Origin: Embiotoca jacksoni
Taxonomy: Eukaryota; Chordata; Actinopteri; Embiotocidae
Assembly: GCA_022577435.1 (NCBI GenBank)
Contig: JAKOON010000117.1
Span: 208,501-272,500 of the forward strand
Reading direction: 5' to 3'
DNA: 64,000 nucleotides
The notes below the pieces were generated by a model that did not search any database, had not been told where the DNA came from, and saw nothing but the letters and a program-made list of their open reading frames with translations. Shown one piece after another: positions 1 through 10,811 of this stretch (position 1 is its first letter; each line of letters opens with the position of its first letter). The translations under genes and the position numbers were made by a program.

Positions 1-2025
1 ACTAGAGGGCACTGATGAGTTTATTTTTTCAACTGTAAAATGTAACAAGGGAGCATTGTCACAAATGCTTCTTACAAAACATCATTGACCAATAAATTAT
101 TGATTAATTCATGAACTCTTAAATGCTGATATCCGTTAACGTAACCGGGTAGTTTGTATTTCTACAAAAATCAGAGGACTAATTGAAAGACTGAAAGATG
201 AAGGTAATAATTCTGGATGGTCGTACGGTCGAAGCGCCATCAAATCGACTTCTGAGACTCATTTATCGTAATGGAGCCTCTTTGAAGGGAAGCTGCCTTT
301 GAGTCACGTCGCTTTTTATCTTATTGTCTTTGGGAGAAGTTTGATCTTGAATCTTCCTGTTTCCTTTGTGAAGAAGAAGAACATTAGAAGTTTTGGGCCT
401 AATTAAAACTTTCCCCCGCTGGTCTGTCTGACTACAGGTGTGTGTTGGACGTTTCCGTGCAGCGAACTGACAAAAGGAAGAGCTATCAGGGAAAATCCAG
501 CCCTCGGATTAAAAACCATCACACCTGAGCTCAGAGTCGGTGTTTAACTGGGTTTTAATGCTTTCTGTTTAATCTGGGTGGCAGCAGCCTTTCACCTTCA
601 TCTGTCTCCTGTGAAGTCTCGCTTTAAAATATTCAGAAAGCGAAACCGAGGCAGGCGCACGTCTGTGTTTAAACTTTAAACCCGCAGACTCTCAGCGAGA
701 TGTCAGAAAAACTCAAGTAGGAAGAAGCCGCTGCTTTGAGGCTCAGATTCATCCGGCCGCATTTTAATTTTATGATTTAATGTTAAAGGAGAAACTCTGT
801 GAAGGAAAATGTTGCTTATTGACAGAGACGGCCGCGACTGTTCGTTCTCTGGGAAGCATTTGTTTCTGGAGAAGCCGTCGAACACGACGACGCCGATCAC
901 TCTTTTAAAGCTTTTTAACACCTCATCCGTCCAAACCAGGAGTTTACCTGAACTAAAGATTAGCTCGACTGAAAGTGAAGGTGAAAAGGTGACTGAAGGG
1001 TTGAAATAGTTCTCAAAGCGTGGCGAACACTTTAAATCATAAGTTAATATGAAGAAAAAAAAAAAAACTGCCAGATTGTTTGCTAAAAGTATCGATAAGC
1101 CAAAAGATGAAATTGTCAGCTAACAGTATTGATTAAAAAAAATTTAATTGTTAGTTTAGCATAATGGATGAACAACAAATAAACAAACACAAATGGCTAC
1201 AAATTCAAACTTATAACAAACTAATTAACTAACTTAAACTAATCTAACAATTTTAACACTATTTATAGCTAACAATTTGTTGTTTTAATTTACTTTCAAC
1301 TCATCATTTACTCTTACTGCTTATATTTAGCTTATCAATTATTGTTAGCTAAAATGTTTCAGCTGTTTATCAATTTACTTGTTTAGCAAGCAATCATTTC
1401 CGATATTTATCTACTTTTAGGTTACAGTTTCAACCATTTTACCAGTTTAACAATTTCTACTGTTTATCCGTTATGTTTAACGAGCAATTAAATTTGTTTA
1501 CACATAATCGAAGCTGAAAACTGTTTAGTCATACTTTTATTGAGCTATTTATACTTTTGGCAACAATTTCTATTTGTGTATGGATAACTTAGCAAGCAAG
1601 ATAAGATTTGTCCAACTGTCTCAACTATTAAATCCAGCTAACAAATGTTTATTCCTAAATTTAGAAAGCCTTTTTTTTTTATCCATTATGTTTTTTTAAA
1701 GCTGAAAGTAATTTATAAACCGGTTTAATAGTTGAAAACAACGGATCAGTTGCAGAGAAAGAGGAACTGATGGATAAATGACTTCAACTAAACTGATCTC
1801 AACCGTTTCAACTGAATTAAATATTATTTGTCCAGTTTTATATGCAGTAATTATAAAATATTAAAAAGGTTGGGAGCTGCTGTTCTCGCTGTAATAATCG
1901 TAAACGTATTTATGATGCAGATCATTTTCTGAACCAGTTTTCAGTCGGATTTCTTTCCTTCATGAACCGCCGGGTTCACTGACGGAGCACGGTCGACGAT
2001 ATTTGTTTGTCAGAGTTTCCTTTGT
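1..2025. other. AT-rich non-coding stretch, no gene seen
   Basis: No exon-like frame with splice sites, no RNA gene and no large repeat is visible. Overlapping short frames around 703-1009 lie on opposite strands with no family resemblance and are treated as chance. Homopolymer A and T runs and scattered TTAG/CTAA-type words dominate 1050-1700. Confidence 0.6.
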
Positions 2026-2465
2026 GGTGTGTTCAAGGACACATCAAGAGCTGACACTGAAGTGCTCTATTTGTTTTGTCAGAAAATCAAAACCAGAAGA
2101 CAAACAATGAGCAAACAGCGACACGGTGAAAAGTGTCCTTGAATGCAACAAACACAGAAATCTCTCAGAATAAATATACATAAATAAAATACAGATCTTG
2201 TTTTGGGTTTTTTTACATTTGTAGCACATTAAATTAATTTATTTCACATTTTCAAATATATAAAATGCAGCCTTTACCGAACAAACTCCACCACCAGTGT
2301 TGAACTAATTCCCCTTTGTAACAAAAATGTAATTTCCGGTATGAGCCCAAAATCAATAACCATCACGGTGAACTTCCTTTTTTTTCTTGTCAAAATGACT
2401 GGTGGTGTGTTCAAGGACACATTAAGAGCTGACTCTAGTGCTGTATCTAAGTCAGAAAATGAAGC
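2026..2465. repeat. Diverged direct duplication (two copies)
   Basis: A segment at about 2029-2095 recurs at about 2401-2465. Both copies contain GGTGTGTTCAAGGACACAT, then AAGAGCTGAC, and later GTCAGAAAAT. The first copy also carries an inverted fragment (GTGTCCTTGAA near 2134). This looks like old transposon-derived sequence; the family is not recognised. Confidence 0.6.
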
Positions 2466-2869
2466 CAAACATCCAGTGAGCGTGTAGACGAACAGATTTC
2501 AGCGTTTAGCCGGATTTAACTCGTTGTTTTGGGAACGGGAGGTTTTCGCTGACAGTTCAGGATGTTTTGGACTTGTTCTGTAATTCCTGTTGGATTAACA
2601 CGTTCGACAGACAGCCTGGTCTCAGGTCAGCCCTTCTCTCTGCACCGCGGAGCTTCTTCCCGACTCGTTAGTATTCGTCGGACTCACTGATTCTGGATGA
2701 AAGAGACAGAATCCGAATCACCGATCCTCAAAGCTCTGAAACTCTTCTTTACTTTCTGTCTTTAATTCCTGCCGCGGTCGACCGGATTCCCAGAATACAA
2801 ATGTCCCGGCTGAGCGTTCGGTTTGTGATCGTGTTCGTGGATAGTTCACTGTCTTCTGTTTGAAATATT
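2466..2869. other. Unassigned non-coding DNA
   Basis: Nothing recognisable: no sustained open frame with splice sites and no obvious tandem repetition. Confidence 0.5.
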
Positions 2870-3365
2870 TTTTGTGAGACTTATTGGTCCTAAACTGGGA
2901 CGACTTGGTTTTGACTTGTTGGTTTTGACTCGACTTGTCGTGTTGGGACTCGTTGGTCTAAAGTTGGAAAGTGTTTTTACATGTTTTTGTCTGAACCTTT
3001 GACTTGGTTCTCTCATGTTAGGACTCGTTGGACTTGTTTTGGGTCTCGATTCCAGACAAGTCTCATATTGGAACTTATTAGTCTTAGATTTGGACTTGTT
3101 GTGAGATGTGTTGGTCTTACTGGACTCGTCTTATATTGGGACTTAGTGTTAAGTTGGAAAGTGTTTTTGGATGTTTTGACTTGTGGCTTTCTTGGATTGT
3201 TTCGGGTCTTGTTGGTCTTTAATGGAACACGTTTGTCTTAAGTGGTCCCTATTTTAAGTCTTATTGGTCTTGACTCTGGACTTGTCTTATATTGGGACTT
3301 ATTAGTCCTAAATTTGGACTTGTTTCCAATGTGTCAGATGGTTGTTGGACTTATTAGTCATAATT
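2870..3365 (+). repeat. Degenerate tandem repeat (GGACTTGTCTTATATTGG-like words)
   Basis: Words such as GGACTTGT, TTATTAGTC, TATTGGGACTTA and AAGTTGGAAAGTGTTTTT recur at irregular spacing of a few tens of bases. Units are diverged, unlike the nearly identical arrays elsewhere, so this is probably an old decayed minisatellite. The 86-codon frame at 2981-3241 is a by-product of it. Confidence 0.6.
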
Positions 3366-3624
3366 TGGGGTCAATAAAACAAAGATAAGTACCGATATGC
3401 TATTGGCCACTTCTATTTTTGGGCTAATTGGTGATCAAACAGTTGGCCATACCTCCACATTCAGCAAACAGAGAGGGACTTGATCACCGTATTGGACAAT
3501 TAACTATTTATGTTGTTTCTCAGAAAAGCTAAGAAATCATAAAATAAGAAATGCAGTCGCACGGAATTTACAAATCACGTTCTTTGCTCTCGATTCTTTT
3601 TTTTTTGTTCTGTCATATTTTGTC

Positions 3625-3654
3625 ACGATAACAGCTGTAGGCTGCTGTTATCGT
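3625..3654. other. Perfect 11-bp hairpin
   Basis: Left arm ACGATAACAGC (3625-3635) and right arm GCTGTTATCGT (3644-3654) are exact reverse complements around an 8-nt loop. It lies in otherwise featureless DNA (3366-4019). Function is unknown. Confidence 0.6.
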
Positions 3655-4019
3655 TGGACGCTTTTACACTCTATGTCTCTGTAACTCTTTCCACCCTAAA
3701 ATCGTGACTTCCACACGAGTGTTTGTGTTTCGAGCACCAGCTGAATGTGTTCATAACGTCCAATAAAGAGGAAAGAAAATAACAAGCTTTATGGCTTTCA
3801 TTAACATCACAGAGTCAACAGGGCTGATGTGTGAGGTCGAATCAACATTAGTGACATTATGAGCAGAAACAATATCAGGCTACGTGTTCTGCAGAACTTC
3901 TCACTTTTAATTGGGGTTTCTATAAACTGAATTACCTCCGGACTTTGTGGTGAAAAGATAAATGTTAAAGCACCACCAAACTCATTACCAGCGCCCGTGT
4001 GTTCACTCTATTTTCTCTG

Positions 4020-4330
4020 ATATAGACCTCCCTGGCTGAAATGTCAAGCTTTATACATAGTTAATATATTTCTGACGCCGTCTCTCCTCTCGGCCGTTTG
4101 TCCTCCCTCCTCGTCCCGTCCAGCGGTGTGTTTTATTTTAATCCTCCTCTCTGAGAAGACCATTAGCAGCTGCTCTTTGTTGGAGCTGAAATGAAGCCGG
4201 ATGTGTCAGACGGAGAGGAGCATGAATTAAACATCGGTGAGAGGCGGGGAATTATGAGCAGTGTCCGGTCTAATAAGGCTGAGCATTAAGAGCACGCTAA
4301 CTCCACGCTGACTGACGTCCGTCTCCGCTT
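4020..4330. promoter_or_regulatory. Candidate conserved non-coding element
   Basis: Composition changes here from AT-rich filler to a balanced, non-repetitive stretch containing homeodomain/HMG-like words (CATTAGCAGCTG, GAATTAAACATC, GGAATTATGAGCAG, TCTAATAAGG). There is no open frame. This is the look of vertebrate conserved non-coding DNA, but no alignment was possible. Confidence 0.3.
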
Positions 4331-5590
4331 TCGCTCTCTCCGAGCCTCGGGTTGGTTTAAACTGAAGAAAAAACTCCACGGAAAGAAGGAACCGACTCAG
4401 GAGGAGTCGGACGGCCTCCGTCCGTCATTAGTGGAGTTATTCTCTGCAGTGGAAATGGAGACATCAAACGGTTGATGCAACAACACGCTGACGCCGGATC
4501 TGCACCGCCTCGAGCAGAAAGAACAGAAAAAGATGTTTCATTATTTATGTTAAATATCTGTTTCTGTCCAGCTGTTTGGCAGCTCAGTTTCCTTCATGGA
4601 TTATGTTCCTATCAGGCTTGTTTTCGTACCAAATTAAATATTCTGTTTAACTCCGGTTACTTGAACGAATCAAGCGCTTTAAATATCGCAGCGACGTGAG
4701 TAAAGTTAAAGAATGACCTGTCTACCGATCATTTCCACCTCCAGGTAATCCTCCCGTTGGTTCCTGCTGTGAGCGTTTCGTTTTACCTTTTATTTTCCTT
4801 CCTCATCGAAAAAAGGGTCAAATTATCTCCCGTTATGTTCAACGTTAGCTGAGTGTTTAGCCCCGCGCTAACCTTTCATAACAAACAACAAACCGCAAAC
4901 TAATATTTGAGATTGGAAATTAAGTAATTGACGGGCAGCTGTTGTTAAATTAAAGAAACAACCTGGTAAACCGACTTTAATGAGGATCAATCAGAGGGAA
5001 TGTGTTCTGACATAAACTGCCGAGTCTGACAACATTTCTGGTGTTTCCGTTCAGTTTATATAAATATTGTTCAAATGTGCGTGAAAGATTTCGATTGAAA
5101 CATCATTCACGTTTTTCGTGTTTCGTACAGAAACACTTTCAGCTTTTTGTGATTTTGCAGAGGATTTATTTCAGCCGTTTCTCAGCAGTATCAAGGTGCA
5201 GTTAGTCGCATTTGATCTGTTTTCTATGATTGAGAATCAATATTTGGATGAAGAGTGTAAGAAGCATGTCCTCCTGACGGACTCACCTGGTGGATTTCTG
5301 CCACATTTATCTCATTTCAGAAGCTCCGAGTCTACGACTGCTCCAACGTCTTCGTGATGGACGACTGCCAAACAAAACCAGAGGACTTCGTCAGAAAGAA
5401 AACTGACTGATGGATCCGTCTCACCGAGCGTTCACAGGGACTCGAGCATCCTGGTTATGATCGGGATTTTGAAATATACCTCTCTTTAATGTTTGCTCCA
5501 TGTAAACATCATGTCCTGACTTCATGAGCTCTTTTCCTGGCTGTGAAAAAAGCAAGAAGAGCATCTCGTTGTGGAGCCTTGGGTCAAATT
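4331..5590. other. Unassigned non-coding DNA
   Basis: Short frames (4472-4699, 5118-5357) have no recognisable domain and no convincing exon boundaries. Nothing else is seen. Confidence 0.5.
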
Positions 5591-5593
5591 ATA

Positions 5594-5772
5594 TAGATTA
5601 CCAGTTGAACCTACTAGTTGAAGTATAGATTACCAGTTAGTCTAGTTAGTTAAAGTATAGATTACCAGTTGAACCTACTAGTTGAAGTATAGATTACCAG
5701 TTAGTCTAGTTAGTTAAAGTATAGATTACCAGTTGAACCAGTTAGATAAAGTATTGATAACCAGTTAAAACT
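5594..5772 (+). repeat. 32-bp tandem repeat arranged as alternating A/B pairs (64-bp period)
   Basis: Units begin AGTATAGATTACCAGTT and alternate between two endings (GAACCTACTAGTTGA and AGTCTAGTTAGTTAA), giving a 64-bp higher-order period repeated about 2.5 times before decaying near 5760. Confidence 0.85.
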
Positions 5773-7375
5773 GTTCTTAAAGTTTCGGGTTGTTAAATGG
5801 TGAGAAGTAGTAGAAGCAGATAAATGGTTGAAATTCTAAGGTTAGAAATTGTTAGTTTCGATAAATTGTCTGAAATATATTTCAAAGTAATTTCTAAATG
5901 GATAAACCTGTCGAGGACAAAAGTTTAAAACAGGTGAGAGAAGGATTAAAGTAGCATGCTATGTGTACAAAGCTATCTTAAAGTACAACTAAAGAGTTGA
6001 CATTGTTGGCTTTTATTAACGAGCTGTTGAAAGACCAAAGAATAAAAGGAATGGATCAATGGTTGAACTAGTAAACATAACATAAATAATAAATAGTTAG
6101 TTTAATGTAATCGTTAGCCAAAAGTGTGATTGAAAAACTTACAAAATAATTAAAACAACTGGAGAGAAAAGGCCAAAATAGATCGAAATACTGACAAAAT
6201 GTCGAGAACATCTAGAAAGATTTAAATTGTCAAAGTTGCTGAAATAAACTGAAAAGTAAATCGTTTTTATTTTAAGATTATTAACAAATAGCTCCGAGCT
6301 AAACATTGTCTACTGAATGAACTTATTATTTTAATATTATCTATTTGATATAATAAACATGATAAATAACGAACGTGTTGATGACGAGTTCTGGAGTCCA
6401 GCAGGCCGGTTCTTATGAACTCACTCATCGTGTCCTTTTCAACTTTCCAACCCGACCTGCCGTCTCATGTTCAGTAAAGATACAAACATTTTATTCCAGT
6501 TCAAACAGCAGAAATAATCTCACCCTCGAGCTGCACAATTCTTCTTCTCTTGTTTTAAAACCATCACATTTTTAGAGCGACTGGTTCAAATGGAGATTTC
6601 CCAGCAGCCCCTCTGTTCCTTTTATTGTGTTTGAGTGACGGACAGGAAGCCCGTCTGTCGGTTCAGCATCTGTGTCATCATTAGTATCACAACCCCTGTA
6701 AATATGCATCTTCCTCTGGTGTTCCTCTCTGACTGATCACATACATTATGGATGCTCTCCTCCTCCTCCTCCTCCTCCTCTTCCTCTCTTTCACCAACAT
6801 TTATGACAAATGCATCTTTTTTCTTTCCTCCCACAGTTGAATCGTGGAGCTTCGCTGCCATCAAGTGGCTTCAGCAGCTTCTCCAAATCTGCACTTCAAT
6901 CGAAGAGGACGTCGCTTCATGTTCGGCCTTCAGGTCCGATTCATCTCAAATACAGAGAACTTCATCTTTAATTCTAGTTTCCAAATATATGCGTCTGAGT
7001 GTGGAGTCGCTGGTGTCTGACGTTACCGGTGAGTCCCTGAAAGCCTCTTTAAAAACAAAAAAAGCTCCAGATGTCACATGACTTGTTTTGTTCATACAGT
7101 CATTTTTGGCGGGAAAAATGTGAGTCGATTAAACGGGATCAAATTTAAGATGACAAAAAGTTCACTGGACACTTTAATTGTAATAACTTTGAAAGTTATT
7201 TTGCGAAATTCATAGACTGAACCGTTTATAACGGACAACACTCAACACGACATCATACTAGTGGGAAAATAATGGCTTGCTAGCGCGCCATCTCCGGTAA
7301 GAGTAACGACGAAATATAATTCTTCATTCAACTCGAGTCTTACGTGGATCTTCTCGTGTTTCTTTACCAGAATGG
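5773..7375. other. Unassigned non-coding DNA with a short CTC microsatellite
   Basis: Contains a (CTC)n tract near 6757-6782. The frame after CCCACAG at 6838 was considered as an exon and not accepted. Otherwise AT-rich sequence with no supported gene. Confidence 0.5.
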
Positions 7376-7620
7376 GACCTGAAGCCTTTTCAGAAACCTA
7401 AAAGACGCTCGGAGGAACATTTTCAGTTCCATGTTTAAATAAAAGCACGGATAAAATTAAAAACGTTCCTCTGCAGCCGTCAGCCGGCATGAAACTGCAG
7501 TTATGAACGGAGGTCCAATACGTGCGGGAAAAAAAAATTCAGATTTGTTTCAAAAGTTCATTTCACAAACGTAAAAAGTTGAATTCTGGTGGAGAGAAAT
7601 GTGAACTCACCACAGAGATG
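7376..7620. repeat. Dispersed repeat, copy A
   Basis: Shares ordered blocks with 9775-9965: GAAGCCTTTTCAGA, AGACGCTCGGAGGAACATTT, CAGCCGGCATGAAACTGCAG and AAAAAGTTGAATTCTGGTGG. The two copies are diverged but collinear, so a transposon-derived or segmentally duplicated element is likely. No coding frame is seen. Confidence 0.65.
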
Positions 7621-7848
7621 CTTTCTGTTTTTAAATTCCCTTTAATTCTCTCAGTTCTAAGAATATTTGTGGCTTTTTGAAGACGCGTCCGTTAATTTCA
7701 AAATAAAAGCGGCTCGTACAAACTTGTGCTTTCGCGTATTTGTAGCTGATGAAGTCGTGAATAAATCTGAAAGCTGCGTTTGTTTTGATTCGAACTTCTT
7801 GAGCAGCTTGTTTTTAAACGGAAACAGACCGTAGATACTGTCGTCCAC

Positions 7849-7865
7849 CCAGCAGGGGGCGCTGC
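7849..7865 (+). promoter_or_regulatory. CTCF-like site
   Basis: CCAGCAGGGGGCGCTGC is close to the vertebrate CTCF core (CCASYAGRKGGC). Occupancy is unknown. Confidence 0.45.
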
Positions 7866-8740
7866 AGTGAGGCCAGGGTCAGCTTCCTGTTCCTTTCAGT
7901 ATAAGGGCGTATAAGTATATGAACGTTTTCCAGTTAAATTCTTTACTTTTGTAAATTTCCGAACGGTATAAATTCCCCCACTGTTCATCTCCGTCTCCCA
8001 TCATCCCTCTCTGCGTCTCTGCTGTCGTTGACAGAGCATTAGAATATGATTTCAGGCTACTTCATTTGTTTTTTTATTTATTTTCCTGCCTCCTGCGCCG
8101 CTGTAAACATAAATCACGGCGAGCCGAACCCAGAGCTCATATAAATGTCAGGATAGACAGCGGAGCTCATAAACCTCTAATTTGATCTTTATTCATCTGG
8201 GACAAGGCATGAATAAAAGCTCACCTAGTAAATCATCATTTTCTGCTTTCTGTCAACACAGTGGAGAAGAGACACACACACATCCATCAATCTCCACAAG
8301 CCCCGCCTCTTGCCTCTTGTCAGGCTGCTCTGCTTCTGATTGGCCGCTTCACCTCACAGCCTCCTTAAGTGTAACAACTTCTATATTAATGAGTTTTTCC
8401 TCATAATAGTAAATGATGACTCATTTGATGCAATTAGAACATTTACAAGGTGATCAATCAAATTTATTTACATGATTACAAAAGCTCATCAATGATTTCT
8501 GCAGAACTGAACGTCAGTTGTATTTATGTTGCACATTTAAACAAAACAAGCGTCAACTACACAACATCAAACTCAATCAACACTATCACATGGACTTGAA
8601 AGATTTCAGCGATTAAAAAAATATCTAACAAAATTAAAGAAATCAAAGATGATATTCAGAGGAAAATACTTTTACGTCATAACTTTAGATACTTTTCAGG
8701 TTATTGATACAATATATGATCAACAAATAAACTCCTCGTC
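7866..8740. other. Unassigned non-coding DNA
   Basis: AT-rich, with no repeat array or supported exon. The 74-codon frame at 8182 has no recognisable domain. Confidence 0.5.
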
Positions 8741-8812
8741 CTCCTCCTCTTCTTCTTCCTCCTCCTCCTCTTCTTCTTCCTCCTCCTCCTCTTCTTCCTC
8801 TTCCTCGTCTCT
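8734..8812 (+). repeat. TCC/TTC trinucleotide microsatellite
   Basis: Alternating blocks of TCC and TTC, a pure pyrimidine run on the plus strand. The poly-serine frame over it is a shadow of the repeat. Confidence 0.9.
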
Positions 8813-8813
8813 G

Positions 8814-9480
8814 TCCCATCTGAAGGGTTAACAGCAGCTCTCAGAGGACTGATGGAGCTTTACTGACATCTACTGGTTCACTGGCAGAACTACAACTAAA
8901 AACAGGAAACCTCAGCAGAAAAAATAAGGTTTGTTAAATTATTGTTTTCAATAAACAAGAATGTTACATTTTTAAGAAAAAAATCAAATCATCTGTAAAC
9001 GTGGACACAAACGATGTTTTCCAGCTCATATATAAATCTACACAATCAGTAAACATTCATTTGTTACAACTATTTATTATTGCAAACTTTATTATACATG
9101 TATTTTGAAATGAATGCTTGTCTTTCAACAAATATAGTTTTGCTGAGTTAGTTGTTTTTCAGTTCAGCTCTTTTATTATGACAAAATTATCTCATAATCA
9201 CAAGAAAAATCTTATAACTAGAAGAAAAGTGTAGAATGAAGATCCGCGGTGAAAGTTGAAAACTGTCCGCTCAGCGTCGAGAAAAGTTTCTCTGTTTCTT
9301 GTAATTGATTCGATCTTCAGTCGTCTCAGTGAACTTTTTGTAAAAAACCTCTTTTCATTGTTTCTACGAGGTTTTTGGGAAGCGACCGTCTCCCGGTCGT
9401 CCTCCGAGTGTTCAGATCTTCATCTCCGACCGATACGAACGAAACCTGGACGACTCGGTTCAACGTCGAGTTCTTTTTAA
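8814..9480. other. Unassigned AT-rich DNA
   Basis: Nothing recognisable beyond short A/T runs. Confidence 0.5.
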
Positions 9481-9990
9481 AGTGGTTTCTGGTGAAGAGA
9501 AACGTGAACACACGAAGAGATGGAGGTTTTATAATAACATTGATTTGGGACATTTTTTAAGGGTAAAGACTAAACGTTAAATCTAAACTATCTTCCTCCA
9601 TGTGTGCTTTAATTTCAACTTCCTAAAGAAAACTAACTGCATCTCATTTATTATTCTGGGTGATCATTTGCATTTTTACGTTCCTGAAACAACAGAAACA
9701 GAAAATTAGATGAAGGACTAAAACTCATCTTTTTTAAACTGGTGTCCCACGCAGACCTTCTGGTGTTTGACCAGACTGGAGCCTGAAACCTTTTCAGAGC
9801 GCCAACAGACGCTCGCAGGAACATTTTCAGTTCCAGCCGTCGGCCGGCGTGAAGCTGCAGAACTTTTTGGTTCTTTACTTTCATACGTAAAGAACCAAAA
9901 AATGTATTTCATGAATGTAAAAAGTTGAATTCTGGTGGAGAGACATGAAGTCCAGAGATGGAGGTGTGATCATAACGGAGGAGTTTTAAA
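9481..9990. repeat. Dispersed repeat, copy B
   Basis: Collinear with copy A at 7376-7620 through the blocks CCTTTTCAGA, AGACGCTCGCAGGAACATTT, GGCCGGCGTGAAGCTGCAG and AAAAAGTTGAATTCTGGTGG. A further partial match (GGTTTCTGGTGAAGAGAAACG) lies near 9483. Copy B contains the hairpin at 9864-9901, which copy A lacks. Confidence 0.65.
9864..9901. other. Perfect 15-bp hairpin
   Basis: TTTTTGGTTCTTTAC (9864-9878) and GTAAAGAACCAAAAA (9887-9901) are exact reverse complements with an 8-nt loop. It sits inside dispersed repeat copy B. Confidence 0.75.
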
Positions 9991-10129
9991 TATGATTTTT
10001 GAGAGTCAATACTAAACTATGTTGGTTTTTATTCGTCTGTTCTCCGAACGACAGATATCTTTTTAAAAAGCCCTTTGAGCTCCATATTTAAATAAAAAGA
10101 CGTTAAAATCGGTGGAGAGTCGAGAAGAA

Positions 10130-10460
10130 GCCGCGGTTACAAACGGTGTTCAACAAAGTGGCACAATTTAATTTGCGTGGCTGCGATGGACTCGGTAATG
10201 AAACCTCTCCGCTTTAAGTTCCGTCTACTTTATATTCACAGAGCAGCGAGAGAAGCAGCCATCGTGGCGACATGCAAATACGCTGATCTCTTTAATACGA
10301 GCTTTTCGTCCAATCGGACGGCGGCGTTGACAAGCAGAACAAATGCCCCGCGAGCACAAACATGTGCAGGTCAGGAGGAGCGGCGCCGATGGACGAACCA
10401 CAATCCAACTTCCTTTATCCGCTTTTCAACGCCGCCGGTCTCATTCTGCCTGTTCGCTTA
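10130..10460. promoter_or_regulatory. Candidate regulatory stretch with octamer site
   Basis: Non-repetitive, GC-balanced sequence containing an exact octamer ATGCAAAT (10272-10279) and a CCAAT box (CCAATCGG near 10310). The 96-codon frame starting at 10177 shows no domain. Regulatory assignment is inference. Confidence 0.25.
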
Positions 10461-10811
10461 CTGTTAAATTAGTCATCTGAGATTAGAGACGGCTTAAAGG
10501 ACGAAACTTTCCTTCAGAAACTGATCAAGCTCAGCTGCTTTATGTAAACTGAACATATGCAAAAACTAAATGTGAGGAAACTTAGTTTTGTCTTTTGATG
10601 GAAAGTCTCATAAGTTTCTGCAACAAAATAAACCGCATTCGTGCTTTCAGAAAGTTTTCTTCGACAATATCAGAAATAAATTCAGCAATTAAAACCCCAA
10701 AAAATCCAAATCAGCAGCATGTGAAGTTAGAAGAGAAGAAAGAGGATGGAAACCTGGAACGGCAACATAGAACACGTATGATGCAGGAAATGGACATGAA
10801 ATGAGACGTTC
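10461..10811. other. Unassigned non-coding DNA
   Basis: Nothing recognisable. The 69-codon frame at 10595 has no family resemblance. Confidence 0.5.

Noticed and set aside
6838..7081. Possible exon after a CCCACAG acceptor reading VESWSFAAIKWLQQLL
   Set aside because: The frame is open for about 80 codons but resembles no family I recognise, has no convincing donor phase, and no partner exons are nearby.
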